From Mycobacterium sp. URHB0044 (GTDB lineage: Bacteria > Actinomycetota > Actinomycetes > Mycobacteriales > Mycobacteriaceae), in contig NZ_JIAW01000002.1 of the NCBI RefSeq assembly GCF_000620625.1, positions 434,001 to 498,000 on the forward strand: a DNA stretch of 64,000 nt, read 5' to 3'. Shown here piece after piece: positions 46,306 through 54,335 of this stretch. A model generated the notes under the pieces. The model had not been told where the DNA came from. It saw only the letters and a list, made by a program, of their open reading frames with translations, and did no database searches. The translations under genes and the position numbers were made by a program. Numbering within the stretch: position 1 is the first letter of the stretch; each line of letters begins with the position of its first letter.

Positions 46306-46602
46306 TCATGCGTTGGCGCGTTCCCGCGGCGTCGTCGCACCCCAGATGCCGTAGGCCTCCGGCGTACGCATGGCGTGTTCGCGGCATTCCGTGATCACGG
46401 GGCAGTCGAGACAGATGCGTTTGGCGCGTTCCTCGTGGGCGCGGCGGTTCCGCCGTGTCGCGTCCTCGGGGAAGAAGACGTCCGACGGTAGGTCGAGGCA
46501 CCTGCCGCGCTGCTGCCACATCCAATCCTCGACGATGGGCCGAGGTGGGCGCACGCCCGTCTGTTTCGGTATTGCGCTGCTGGGGCTGACCACGATGCGC
46601 AC
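46306..46602 (-). CDS. WhiB family [4Fe-4S] transcriptional regulator (first copy)
   Basis: 98 residues. The four cluster cysteines are Cys35, Cys64, Cys67 and Cys73 (C-x28-C-x2-C-x5-C), followed by the YGIWGA turn (84-89) and a short basic tail PRERANA. WhiB proteins bind a redox-sensitive iron-sulfur cluster and act with sigma factors. It lies on its own between a DUF1684 gene and the RbsABC-type operon, both on the same strand. It resembles the second WhiB at 59705 in length and in the VFFPED / VFYPED and AKRIC segments, so they may be paralogues. Confidence 0.9.
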   Translation of the reverse strand: MRIVVSPSSAIPKQTGVRPPRPIVEDWMWQQRGRCLDLPSDVFFPEDATRRNRRAHEERAKRICLDCPVITECREHAMRTPEAYGIWGATTPRERANA

Positions 46603-46711
46603 CCTCCGGTTCGGGTCTCGCCAGGTATCACCCTTGCACCCGGCCCCATCATGGTCGCGGGGTGGCGAACCGCCGGACCATGATTACGATCCGCGTGAAC
46701 TCAGCTCTGGT

Positions 46712-47479
46712 TCAGCGTGGGTTCTTCTCGCCGGCCTCGACCGCGATGGGCAGCCTGTTCTCGGTCGGCGCCACCGGGCACGTCGCGTAGTCGGTGAATG
46801 AGCACGGCAAATTCGACGCACGGTTGAAGTCGAGCGTCACCGCCCCGCCGTCGCCCGGTGCAGCCACCGAAAGTGACCTGGCGCCGGGGTAGGTCGTCAC
46901 ACCGCTGGTGGCATCGGTGAAGAGAACGTGCAACGCACCGTCCGGCCGCCCGAAGGCGACCAATCGAGCTGGGGTACCTGCCAGTTCGAAGTCGATCGTG
47001 CCAAGCGCGGTGTGGTGGTGCTCGAGGCCTTCGACGACGGCTCCGGTCGTCACGGTCGTCGGCGCCTCGTATCGCGTGAACGTGCCGGTGACGATCCACC
47101 GTTCGTCCGGTGCGTATGCCGGGATGCCGTTGTACTGCTGCAGATGCGGTGACTTCGGATCGTGAACGCGCAGTGCGACGGAGCCCGTTCGGCGGATGAC
47201 CTCGATGCGGCGATCACCGGCATTGACGAACAATCCCGGTGCACCCTCGATCGGCTCGAGTCGTTCCGTTCCAACGATGCCCTCGACGTACGCGGCCTCG
47301 GCGTCCGCCCGCCAGCGACCCGGTAGGTCGGTGACGGTCTCGAACTCTTCGGTGAGCCAGTACAAACCGGTGATGCTCACCCATCCGAGGGGATCACCGT
47401 AGTAGCTCTCCCGTTCACTGTGCCATTGCGTCCAAGCCGCCTCGAACGTCGTGACTTCTGTGTCTCCAGTGGTAGTCAT
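46712..47479 (-). CDS. DUF1684 family protein
   Basis: 255 residues. The family hallmark is the C-terminal block TLDFNRASNLPCSFTDYATC with ENRLPIAVEAG, plus the N-terminal WHSERESYYGDPLGWVSITG. The fold is a beta-rich cytosolic domain of unknown function. It is 16 bases downstream of an LLM monooxygenase gene and likely in its operon, which suggests a role in oxidising the same substrate, such as desulfurised product handling. No catalytic residues are established. Confidence 0.8.
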   Translation of the reverse strand: MTTTGDTEVTTFEAAWTQWHSERESYYGDPLGWVSITGLYWLTEEFETVTDLPGRWRADAEAAYVEGIVGTERLEPIEGAPGLFVNAGDRRIEVIRRTGSVALRVHDPKSPHLQQYNGIPAYAPDERWIVTGTFTRYEAPTTVTTGAVVEGLEHHHTALGTIDFELAGTPARLVAFGRPDGALHVLFTDATSGVTTYPGARSLSVAAPGDGGAVTLDFNRASNLPCSFTDYATCPVAPTENRLPIAVEAGEKNPR

Positions 47480-47495
47480 GATTCTCAGTTCCCTT

Positions 47496-48563
47496 CTAAC
47501 CCACTTGTTTCAGATTCGACTGCGAGACGAGTGGCCGGCTTGGCATGCGCTCCCGCAGTACCGGAGCAACGTCGGATTGGAACAACTCCAAGCTGCGACG
47601 CTTCTGTTCGACGGTCACGCCGTCGGCATCGGCACTGAGATGGATGACCTCATGACCGAACTGCTCGTGATAGCGGCCCACCTTGTCGATCACCTGTTGC
47701 GGGCTGCCCACCAAAGCCGAACTGCGATCGACGAAGTCGTCGATCGAGTCGAACACCACGGGAAGCCCGACGCGTCGCGCGAATGCCAGCCGGGTCTCGA
47801 AGGACAGCCGGTACTCGGCCAGCGCCTGCTGCGACGTCGGTGCAACGTGGAACCCGGCCGTGCCAGCGCCGACGAGGGCATCCTCCGGGTCGTGGCCGTA
47901 GGCCGCCCACCGCTCCCGGTAGTGCCGCACCAGCTCGGCGTAGGGCTCGATGGGGTAGGTCACGTTCGCGGAGAAGATCGGGTCACCGTAACGGGCGGCC
48001 AGGTCGACGGAGTCCTTGCTCGTCGCGCTGCCGTGCCAGATGCGCAGCCGCTGCTGCAGTGGCCGGGGGAGCGCCTTGGCCTTGACCAGCGACGGGCGGA
48101 ACCGGCCGGACCACGTGACTTCGTCGCTCTCCCACAGTAAGCGGAACAGCTCGTAGCCCTCGCGGTTGCGCTCCCACTGGTCGGCGGTGGTGACGTGGAA
48201 GAGCTCCGCCTGCGCCGCGCCGTTGCCCTTGCCGATGATCAGTTCCAGCCGCCCGCCGGACAGGTTGTCGAGCGTCGAGTAGTCCTCGAAGGCACGAACC
48301 GGATCGAGCAAGCTCAACGTGGTGACAGCGGTGAACAATCCGATTCGCGACGTACGGGCCGCGATGTTGCTCAGCACCACCGGGGGAGACGACGAGATGA
48401 ATGGGTCCTCGTGACGCTCGCCAACGGCGAAGCCGTCGAAACCCAGCTCTTCGGCGAGGACGGCAGCATCGACGACGTCACGGAGCCGTTCAGCCGGACT
48501 CTTCTTCTCACCTGAAACGGGGTCCGGTGTGTGGGTGATCAGCGTGATCAGCAGGAATTTCAC
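47496..48563 (-). CDS. LLM class FMN-dependent monooxygenase (luciferase-like)
   Basis: 355 residues from a GTG. The barrel motifs are LGFDGFAVGERHEDPFISSS, GLFTAVTTLSLLDPVRAFED, GGRLELIIGKGNGAAQAELF and IWHGSATSKDSVDLAARYGD. It is of the CE1758/alkanal monooxygenase alpha-like type and needs reduced flavin from a partner. The upstream nitroreductase-family gene could be that partner. It lies between a 2-hydroxyacid dehydrogenase and a DUF1684 gene on the same strand. The substrate is unknown. Confidence 0.87.
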   Translation of the reverse strand: MKFLLITLITHTPDPVSGEKKSPAERLRDVVDAAVLAEELGFDGFAVGERHEDPFISSSPPVVLSNIAARTSRIGLFTAVTTLSLLDPVRAFEDYSTLDNLSGGRLELIIGKGNGAAQAELFHVTTADQWERNREGYELFRLLWESDEVTWSGRFRPSLVKAKALPRPLQQRLRIWHGSATSKDSVDLAARYGDPIFSANVTYPIEPYAELVRHYRERWAAYGHDPEDALVGAGTAGFHVAPTSQQALAEYRLSFETRLAFARRVGLPVVFDSIDDFVDRSSALVGSPQQVIDKVGRYHEQFGHEVIHLSADADGVTVEQKRRSLELFQSDVAPVLRERMPSRPLVSQSNLKQVG

Positions 48564-48570
48564 CGATCAC

Positions 48571-48648
48571 TCACCCAAGATGCTTCTCGAACGGATGTGG
48601 CCCGATCTCATCGGCGGGCAAGGACGGATCGTAGAGGGCGGCGTGATC
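48571..48648 (-). other. Possible gene remnant just upstream of the LLM gene
   Basis: On the minus strand a frame ending at 48571, eight bases before the LLM start, reads DHAALYDPSLPADEIGPHPF then EKHLG and stop. It looks like the end of a real protein because of its protein-like composition, but the frame has no ATG, GTG or typical start within the 158-bp gap and no recognised family. It could equally be chance. Confidence 0.2.
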
Positions 48649-48729
48649 ACCTGAAGTCCTCCATCGGTCCCGGCGGGAGCGCTCACGGCATGGTGGCGTT
48701 CTCGTCAACAACCCGGGTGGATTGCCGCT

Positions 48730-49650
48730 TCATTCCCGCACCAGCTCGGGACCCGCGACGAGGTTCGGCGGTTGGCCGCCGCCGGCGTAGATCTCGATCT
48801 GCTGCAGAGCTACCTGCCACGCCCGGGCGTCGGCTCCGAAGGTGCTCCCGGCCACGTGTGGAGTGAGCAGCAGGCCGGGCGCGGACCACAACGGATGGCC
48901 TGCGGGTAGTGGCTCCGGGTCGGTGACGTCCAGGGCGGCGCGCAGCCGCCCGGAGGTCAGCTCCGCCAGAAGTGCGTCGGTGTCCACCGCGCCGCCCCGG
49001 CCGGCGTTGACGACCACCGTGCCGTCGCGGAGCTTGGCCAGGAACTCGGCGTCGATGACGTGCCGGGTTGATTCGTCGTCGGGCAGCATTGCGACCACGA
49101 TGTCGGCGTTCGGCAGCAGCCCTGCCACGTCGCTCAACGCGACGACGCCCCGCCTTGCCCGCCGTCCGACCAGAGTCACTTCGGTGTCGAACGGCGCGAG
49201 CCTCGACGCGAGATTGACTGCCAGATCCCCCGCACCAAGGACGACGACCCGCTTGCCGATCAACGTATCGGTCTCCGCGTGCCGCCAGATGCCCTTGGAT
49301 TGGTTTTCGTTGAACCACTGGAGATTTCGGTACACGGCAAGGAGTACGGCCACCACCCATTCGGCCGACGAGCCGCCGTGCGCCCCGCGCCCGTTGGACA
49401 ACAGGACGCCGTCGGGCAGGTGCGGCAGCCACTGCTCGTAGCCGGCGTTGAGGGTCTGGACCAGGCGAAGGTCCGGCAAGTCGACGAATCTGGCCCCGAC
49501 GGCCGCGGCGTTGTCGAAGCCCACCACGACCACGGCCGCGTCGAGGTGCGCCGTTGGCCACGCCGCCGCGGGCTCGTAAGAGACGACCTCGATGTACGCC
49601 GGAGCCGTCGACGTATCGAGGCCCAGATCGTCAGGGACGAGGACCTTCAC
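48730..49650 (-). CDS. D-isomer specific 2-hydroxyacid dehydrogenase
   Basis: 306 residues from GTG 49650, overlapping the nitroreductase stop (GTGA). The NAD domain is VVVLGAGDLAVNLASRLAPF. The catalytic Arg is in VVNAGRGGAVD, Glu in DVTDPEPLPAGHPLW and His in LLTPHVAGST, so the R-E-H triad is intact. It reduces a 2-oxo acid or oxidises a D-2-hydroxyacid. It is coupled to a nitroreductase gene and precedes the LLM gene. Confidence 0.9.
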   Translation of the reverse strand: MKVLVPDDLGLDTSTAPAYIEVVSYEPAAAWPTAHLDAAVVVVGFDNAAAVGARFVDLPDLRLVQTLNAGYEQWLPHLPDGVLLSNGRGAHGGSSAEWVVAVLLAVYRNLQWFNENQSKGIWRHAETDTLIGKRVVVLGAGDLAVNLASRLAPFDTEVTLVGRRARRGVVALSDVAGLLPNADIVVAMLPDDESTRHVIDAEFLAKLRDGTVVVNAGRGGAVDTDALLAELTSGRLRAALDVTDPEPLPAGHPLWSAPGLLLTPHVAGSTFGADARAWQVALQQIEIYAGGGQPPNLVAGPELVRE

Positions 49651-50162
49651 CAGCGTCCCCGATGTACGACCTCGTCGAAGGGGCGCCGATCGGGTTTGCC
49701 GATCGGCTTCAGGGGACGGTCCGCGGGATATCCGATACCGAGAAGGTAGGAGACGATGTGGTCGTCGGGGACGCCGAGGATGGCGCGGGCCTTGTCCTGG
49801 TCACCCACCGAGGAGTGTCCCGTCCCGATGCCGAGGTCGGTGGCGGCAATCGTCATGGCCGTGGTCGCTTGCCCAAGGTCGTACTGATCGATGAGCTTGG
49901 TTCGCTCGTCGGGCGGTTCGGGGACGACTAACGCAATGGCTGCCGGCGCCGACGCGATGTGCCCCGCACCCCGCCAGACGGTGGAGAGGTCTTGCAGTTG
50001 ATCACGATCCGTCACGATCACGAAGTCCCAGTGCTGGCGGTTCGACGCCGACGGCGCTCGCCACCCCGCCTCGGCGATGCGGTCCAGATCAGCGTCGGGA
50101 ATGCGGTCCGGCAGGTAGTTTCGCACGTTGCGTCGGGCGCGAATCGCGTCCCAGGCTTCCAT
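49647..50162 (-). CDS. Nitroreductase family protein (FMN-dependent)
   Basis: 171 residues from ATG 50162 with GGAGGACG upstream. The start AWDAIRARRNVRNYLPDRIP and then WRAPSASNRQHWDFVIVTDR are the FMN phosphate-binding segments. VVHRGRW ends the protein. Members reduce nitro groups or flavins with NAD(P)H. As the first gene of the minus-strand set (nitroreductase, hydroxyacid dehydrogenase, LLM, DUF1684) it could supply reduced FMN to the LLM enzyme, by inference. Confidence 0.88.
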   Translation of the reverse strand: MEAWDAIRARRNVRNYLPDRIPDADLDRIAEAGWRAPSASNRQHWDFVIVTDRDQLQDLSTVWRGAGHIASAPAAIALVVPEPPDERTKLIDQYDLGQATTAMTIAATDLGIGTGHSSVGDQDKARAILGVPDDHIVSYLLGIGYPADRPLKPIGKPDRRPFDEVVHRGRW

Positions 50163-50354
50163 CTCGTCCTCCGTTTCGCAGTCGTGGCTGCAACCACGAA
50201 CCACGTTCGCGTGTGAACAATTCCATCGCACGCTGCGACAGGTCAGGTGTCGGCGGATTCATGGTTCACCGCCGCCGACTTTAGTGACGTTCCTGGCAAA
50301 TGGCAGCCACGAAAATCGCTCTGATTTATAGGTTTCTAGATCTGACGTCGCATA

Positions 50355-50369
50355 GGCATCATCGATGCC
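50355..50369. promoter_or_regulatory. Palindrome directly before the second DszC-like gene
   Basis: GGCATC-ATC-GATGCC is a perfect 6-bp inverted repeat with a 3-bp spacer ending one base before the ATG at 50370. It could be an operator blocking initiation, or a small mRNA hairpin over the ribosome binding site. The 207-bp gap to the divergent nitroreductase gene also has an AT-rich patch near 50321-50341. Confidence 0.4.
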
Positions 50370-51599
50370 ATGACTGTGACTGCGCCACCTTCGTCCTTGT
50401 CGGGTCCCACGGACACGCCCAGTTCGCCAGCAGTCGTCAGCGGGACCAGTCCGCTCGCCGATGGTTTCCGCAGCCGCTTCTTCACCGACGACGACTATCG
50501 CCGGTTCCATGCCCGAGCGCCTCGCTACGACGCCGAGAACAGCTTCTTCGTAGAGGATTTCACCGAACTCGTCGCGGCCGACTACCTCAAGGCGCCGCTG
50601 CCGGAACGGCTCGGCGGTGCTGCCCTGACGCTCTCCGAGCTAGCCCGTGAACAGCGTCAGCTCGCCTACTGGGCACCGGCCACCGCGCTCGCGGTCAACA
50701 TGCACCTGTATTGGGCCGGGTCCGCCGCCGATGCGTCCACCCGCGGCCTCGCCGACGTCGAGTGGCTGTTGGCCGACGTCGCTGCGGGCCGGATCTTCGC
50801 GGCCGGGCACGGTGAGCGCGGTAACGACGTCGGACTCGACGACTCGCAGGTGCGCGCCGTTCCCCAGCCGGATGGCTCGTACCGGATCACCGGGCGCAAG
50901 GTGTTCACCTCATTGTCGCCGGTGTGGGACGAGATCGGCATCCACGCCCGCGACGACTCGGACCCCAGCAATCCGCAGATCGTGCACACGTTCGTCCACC
51001 GCGACGATCCTGGTGTGCGCATCGAGGAGACCTGGGACGCCCTTGGCGTTCGCGCCACGGCCAGTCACGACACGGTCTTCGATCATGCACTCGCGGCGGC
51101 GCACAAGGTCGTCGCCAAGCACCCGGTGGGACCGGTCTATCCCGACTACGTCGGCACGCTCCTGTCGTGGTATCTCCCACTATTGTCGAACGTGTACTTC
51201 GGCATCGCCCGCCGGGCGCTCGACCTCGCGATCCTCGGTGCGCAGACGCGGAACTCGCTGCGCGACGGCATCTCCCGGCATGCGCAGAAGCCGGCAGTGC
51301 AACGGCAGGTGGCGCAGGCGGAGATCAAGTTGGAAGCCGTGGCGGCGCTGGCGGAGTCCGTAGCACAACCCGGCTCGGGGGACTGGTCCCCGTTGCGTGC
51401 CCTGGCAGCAAAGGAATTCGCTACCACGACGGCGCGCGAGGTCGTCGACATCGCCGTGCAGGTGGTTGGCGCGTCGTCGGTGTCCAGGCGGCACGAGCTC
51501 GAACGGCTCTACCGCGACGTGCGCACCGGATCGCTGCACCCGCCCAACACCGATGCCGTCCTCGAGATCATCGGTGCCGTAGCGCTCGGCCAAAGCTGA
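50370..51599 (+). CDS. Acyl-CoA dehydrogenase-fold monooxygenase (DszC/SfnB-like), second copy
   Basis: 409 residues from ATG 50370. The fold markers are FVEDFTELVAADYLKAPLPE, PERLGGAALTLSELAREQRQ, FAAGHGERGNDVGLDDSQVR, YRITGRKVFTSLSPVWDEIG, WDALGVRATASHDTVFDHAL and VVGASSVSRRHELERLYRDV. Like the 34171 gene it belongs to the flavin monooxygenase branch of the acyl-CoA dehydrogenase superfamily. It opens an operon with a DszA-like enzyme eight bases after its stop. A pathway oxidising one imported compound is implied. Confidence 0.86.
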   Translation: MTVTAPPSSLSGPTDTPSSPAVVSGTSPLADGFRSRFFTDDDYRRFHARAPRYDAENSFFVEDFTELVAADYLKAPLPERLGGAALTLSELAREQRQLAYWAPATALAVNMHLYWAGSAADASTRGLADVEWLLADVAAGRIFAAGHGERGNDVGLDDSQVRAVPQPDGSYRITGRKVFTSLSPVWDEIGIHARDDSDPSNPQIVHTFVHRDDPGVRIEETWDALGVRATASHDTVFDHALAAAHKVVAKHPVGPVYPDYVGTLLSWYLPLLSNVYFGIARRALDLAILGAQTRNSLRDGISRHAQKPAVQRQVAQAEIKLEAVAALAESVAQPGSGDWSPLRALAAKEFATTTAREVVDIAVQVVGASSVSRRHELERLYRDVRTGSLHPPNTDAVLEIIGAVALGQS

Positions 51600-51607
51600 C
51601 GACCCAG

Positions 51608-53005
51608 GTGACACCCACCAAACCGATCATCCTCAACGGGTTCTCCATGAACTCCGTCTCCCACGTGAACTACGGTCTGTGGCGGCATCCTCGCGACCAA
51701 ACCCACCGCTACACGACCATCGACTATTGGGTGGAACTGGCCACGATCCTGGACCGCGGGCGGTTCGATACCTTCTTCCTGGCCGATGCATTGGGGCTGC
51801 TCGACACCTACGGTGGCACAGCGGCCGCGTCGCTGAGGACGGGCACCCAGTCGCCCGTCGACGATCCGCTGCTGTTGGTCGCCGCCCTGGCCGCAGCCAC
51901 CACTGACCTTGGCTTCGGTGTCACCGTCTCGACCACCTACGAGCATCCCTATCTGCTGGCCCGCAAGTTCAGCACCCTCGACCACCTCACCGGAGGTCGG
52001 GTGGCCTGGAACGTGGTGACCTCACAACTCGACAGCGCCGCACGAAACCTCGGTCTGGACCGGCAGATTCCGCACGACGAGCGTTACGACCGGGCCGATG
52101 AGTTCCTCGACGTGGTCTTCAAGTTGTGGGAGGCGTCGTGGGAAGACGACGCCGTGGTGCGAGACCCGGCGACCGGGATCTACACGGACCCGAGCAAGGT
52201 GCACGCTATAGCGCACCACGGTCGGTACTTCCACGTGCCCGATGCTCACCTCTCCGAGCCGGGCCCGCAACGCACTCCGCTGCTCTTGCAGGCGGGTGGC
52301 TCGCCGCGCGGCCAGCGGTTCGCCGCCGCACATGCCGAGGTGGTGTTCGTCGCAGGGGCCGACGCCGACGGCATCCGCCGCAACGTTGCTGCCATCCGTG
52401 CCTTGGCCGCCGAGCAGGGACGCGATCCCCAATCGCTCGACTTCGTCAGTGCCGCAGCCGTGGTCGTCGACGACACCGAGCGCGGAGCGGTCGCGAAGCT
52501 GGCCGACTACCAGTCGTACTTCAGCGTGGAGGGAGCACTGTCGCACTATTCGGCCAGCACCGGAGTGGACTTCTCGGCAGAGGATCTCGACAGTGTGATC
52601 GGCCATCACGACACCGAGTCGAACCGCTCGTTGCTGTCGATGTTCGCCGCGGCCGACAAGGCGTGGACGCTGCGGGACGCGCTGGCTCCCGCGACCGGAC
52701 TGGGGCGTTCGCGCACGTTCGTCGGGACTCCAAGCGCAGTGGCCGACGACATCGAGGCATGGCTCGTGGCTACCGACACACAGGGAATCAACCTCATCGG
52801 TGTGGTGAACCCGGACAGCTACCGCGATTTCGCCGATCTCGTGGTGCCCGAGCTGGATCGGCGGGGACGCGTTCGGTCGCGGCCAACGGGCGCGGCCACG
52901 CTGCGGAACCGGTTGCATGGCCGCGATCACGTCGCCGACGATCACCCCGCCGCAAGTTACCGACTTACTCGGCAAGCGGCACGGGAGGAACGAGTCGTCA
53001 GATGA
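51608..53005 (+). CDS. NtaA/SnaA/DszA family FMNH2-dependent monooxygenase, second copy
   Basis: 465 residues from GTG 51608; a later start at the Met of MNSVSHVNYG is possible. Motifs match the 35382 gene closely: FDTFFLADALGLLDTYGG, FGVTVSTTYEHPYLLARKFS, GRVAWNVVTSQLDSAARNLG, DPSKVHAIAHHGRYFHVPDA, LLQAGGSPRGQRFAAAHAEV. The two operons therefore carry parallel enzyme pairs. Its stop overlaps the ATG of the Eis-like acetyltransferase (ATGA). Confidence 0.9.
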   Translation: MTPTKPIILNGFSMNSVSHVNYGLWRHPRDQTHRYTTIDYWVELATILDRGRFDTFFLADALGLLDTYGGTAAASLRTGTQSPVDDPLLLVAALAAATTDLGFGVTVSTTYEHPYLLARKFSTLDHLTGGRVAWNVVTSQLDSAARNLGLDRQIPHDERYDRADEFLDVVFKLWEASWEDDAVVRDPATGIYTDPSKVHAIAHHGRYFHVPDAHLSEPGPQRTPLLLQAGGSPRGQRFAAAHAEVVFVAGADADGIRRNVAAIRALAAEQGRDPQSLDFVSAAAVVVDDTERGAVAKLADYQSYFSVEGALSHYSASTGVDFSAEDLDSVIGHHDTESNRSLLSMFAAADKAWTLRDALAPATGLGRSRTFVGTPSAVADDIEAWLVATDTQGINLIGVVNPDSYRDFADLVVPELDRRGRVRSRPTGAATLRNRLHGRDHVADDHPAASYRLTRQAAREERVVR

Positions 53006-54219
53006 CGGCAGACATCCGGGTACTGAGTGAGGACGCAGATCTCGTCGCAGCGGCGAACGTCTTCCGTGCGGCGATGGTGGGCTTCCGGCCGTTGACCGGA
53101 CAGGACGCGGGTCGTATCGGCAAGCTGGTCGAGCCCGGTCGTACTCTTGGTGCATTCGTCGATGGGGAACTGGTCGCCACCACCGACTCGGCGGCCAGCA
53201 TGCTGACGGTGCCCGGCGGGACGCGCCTGCCCCATGCCGCCGTCACCCACGTCGGGGTTCGGCCGTCGTACACCCGCCGCGGCATAGCGTCCGATCTGAT
53301 GGCCCATCAACTGCGGGATCTGTACGCCCGTGGCGAGGTGGTCGCCACGCTGAGAGCGTCCGAGGCGACCATCTACGAACGATTCGGATATGGGGTGGCT
53401 ACCACGTCGCAAACCATCGAAGTGCTGACCGTGCGCGCCGCCTTCCGCCCCGAGGTGCCCAGGGGAGGTCCGGTGCGGCTCGTCGATACCGCCGAGTCGT
53501 GGGATGTGTTGCCGCGCATCGTCGACGGGACCCGGCCACCGCGTCCGGGCGCCATCGGCAGGCCTGCGGTGTGGTGGGAGAACCAACGTTTGCGTGCCGA
53601 AGGTGATCCGGGTCCTCGCTACGTGGCACTGCACGGTGACGCTGGATCCGAGACGGGATTCGTGCGCTATCACCCGGTGGGCACTGAAGCGTGGTTCACC
53701 AGTGCCGAACGCACGGTCGTGGTCGACGACTTCTATGCGCCGACCCCCGCGGCGTATATCGGTCTGCTGCGGTTCCTCATCGAACTCGACCTCGTCGACA
53801 AACTGGTCTTCACATCGCTTGCTCTCGACGACCCGTTGCCGTGGTTGCTGACCGATCGACGGGCTGCGCGGGTCACGGGTGCCAGAGACGAGACCTGGCT
53901 GCGGGTGATCGACGTGGCGGCAGCGCTCGGAGCCCACCGGTTCAGTGGGGCCGGATCCGTGACCGTCTCCGTCGACGATCCGATCCTGGCCCATAATTCG
54001 GCGACGTTCGAGATCTCGGCCGGGGGAGTGCGACGCACCGAATCACCCGCTCAGTTGAGCGTCGGTGTGGCAACCCTCGGTGCACTGCTGCTCGGCGGTC
54101 TCACCTGGAGTGTGCTCGCATCGGTTGGCCTGGTCGATGTCGTAGACCGGGACGCGGTCGCCGAAGTCGACGGGTTGTTCGGTACGTGGCCGGCGCCACA
54201 CGCCGGAATCTACTTCTAG
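53002..54219 (+). CDS. Eis-like GNAT acetyltransferase with sterol carrier-type C-terminal domain
   Basis: 405 residues from an ATG overlapping the DszA-like stop. Full-length Eis architecture is seen. An N-terminal GNAT domain has VTHVGVRPSYTRRGIASDLM (acetyl-CoA loop about 81-100) and ATIYERFGYGVATTSQ with Tyr125. A second GNAT-like domain and a sterol-carrier-like C-terminus follow, ending AGIYF with a terminal Phe, as in Eis. Eis acetylates amines at several positions. In M. tuberculosis eis neighbours comEA, which is not the case here, so this is a paralogue or relocated copy. Coupling to an oxygenase suggests acetylation of an amine substrate or product. Confidence 0.83.
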   Translation: MTADIRVLSEDADLVAAANVFRAAMVGFRPLTGQDAGRIGKLVEPGRTLGAFVDGELVATTDSAASMLTVPGGTRLPHAAVTHVGVRPSYTRRGIASDLMAHQLRDLYARGEVVATLRASEATIYERFGYGVATTSQTIEVLTVRAAFRPEVPRGGPVRLVDTAESWDVLPRIVDGTRPPRPGAIGRPAVWWENQRLRAEGDPGPRYVALHGDAGSETGFVRYHPVGTEAWFTSAERTVVVDDFYAPTPAAYIGLLRFLIELDLVDKLVFTSLALDDPLPWLLTDRRAARVTGARDETWLRVIDVAAALGAHRFSGAGSVTVSVDDPILAHNSATFEISAGGVRRTESPAQLSVGVATLGALLLGGLTWSVLASVGLVDVVDRDAVAEVDGLFGTWPAPHAGIYF

Positions 54220-54243
54220 CACTTCACTTCCCGGGTCACTTCA

Positions 54244-54261
54244 GTTCCGCACGAGCGGAAC
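54244..54261. terminator. Hairpin between the Eis-like gene and the ABC operon
   Basis: GTTCCGC (54244-54250), loop ACGA and GCGGAAC (54255-54261) form a 7-bp perfect stem with a tetraloop, 25 bases after the Eis-like stop. It may end or attenuate the oxygenase operon before the transporter genes. No U-tract. Confidence 0.5.
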
Positions 54262-54335
54262 CGTTCTCGATTCGTCGAGCGGCGCCCAGGATGTAGTCAT
54301 GTTCCGGCGTTCGGGGGCGACATCGAGTTATCGCC

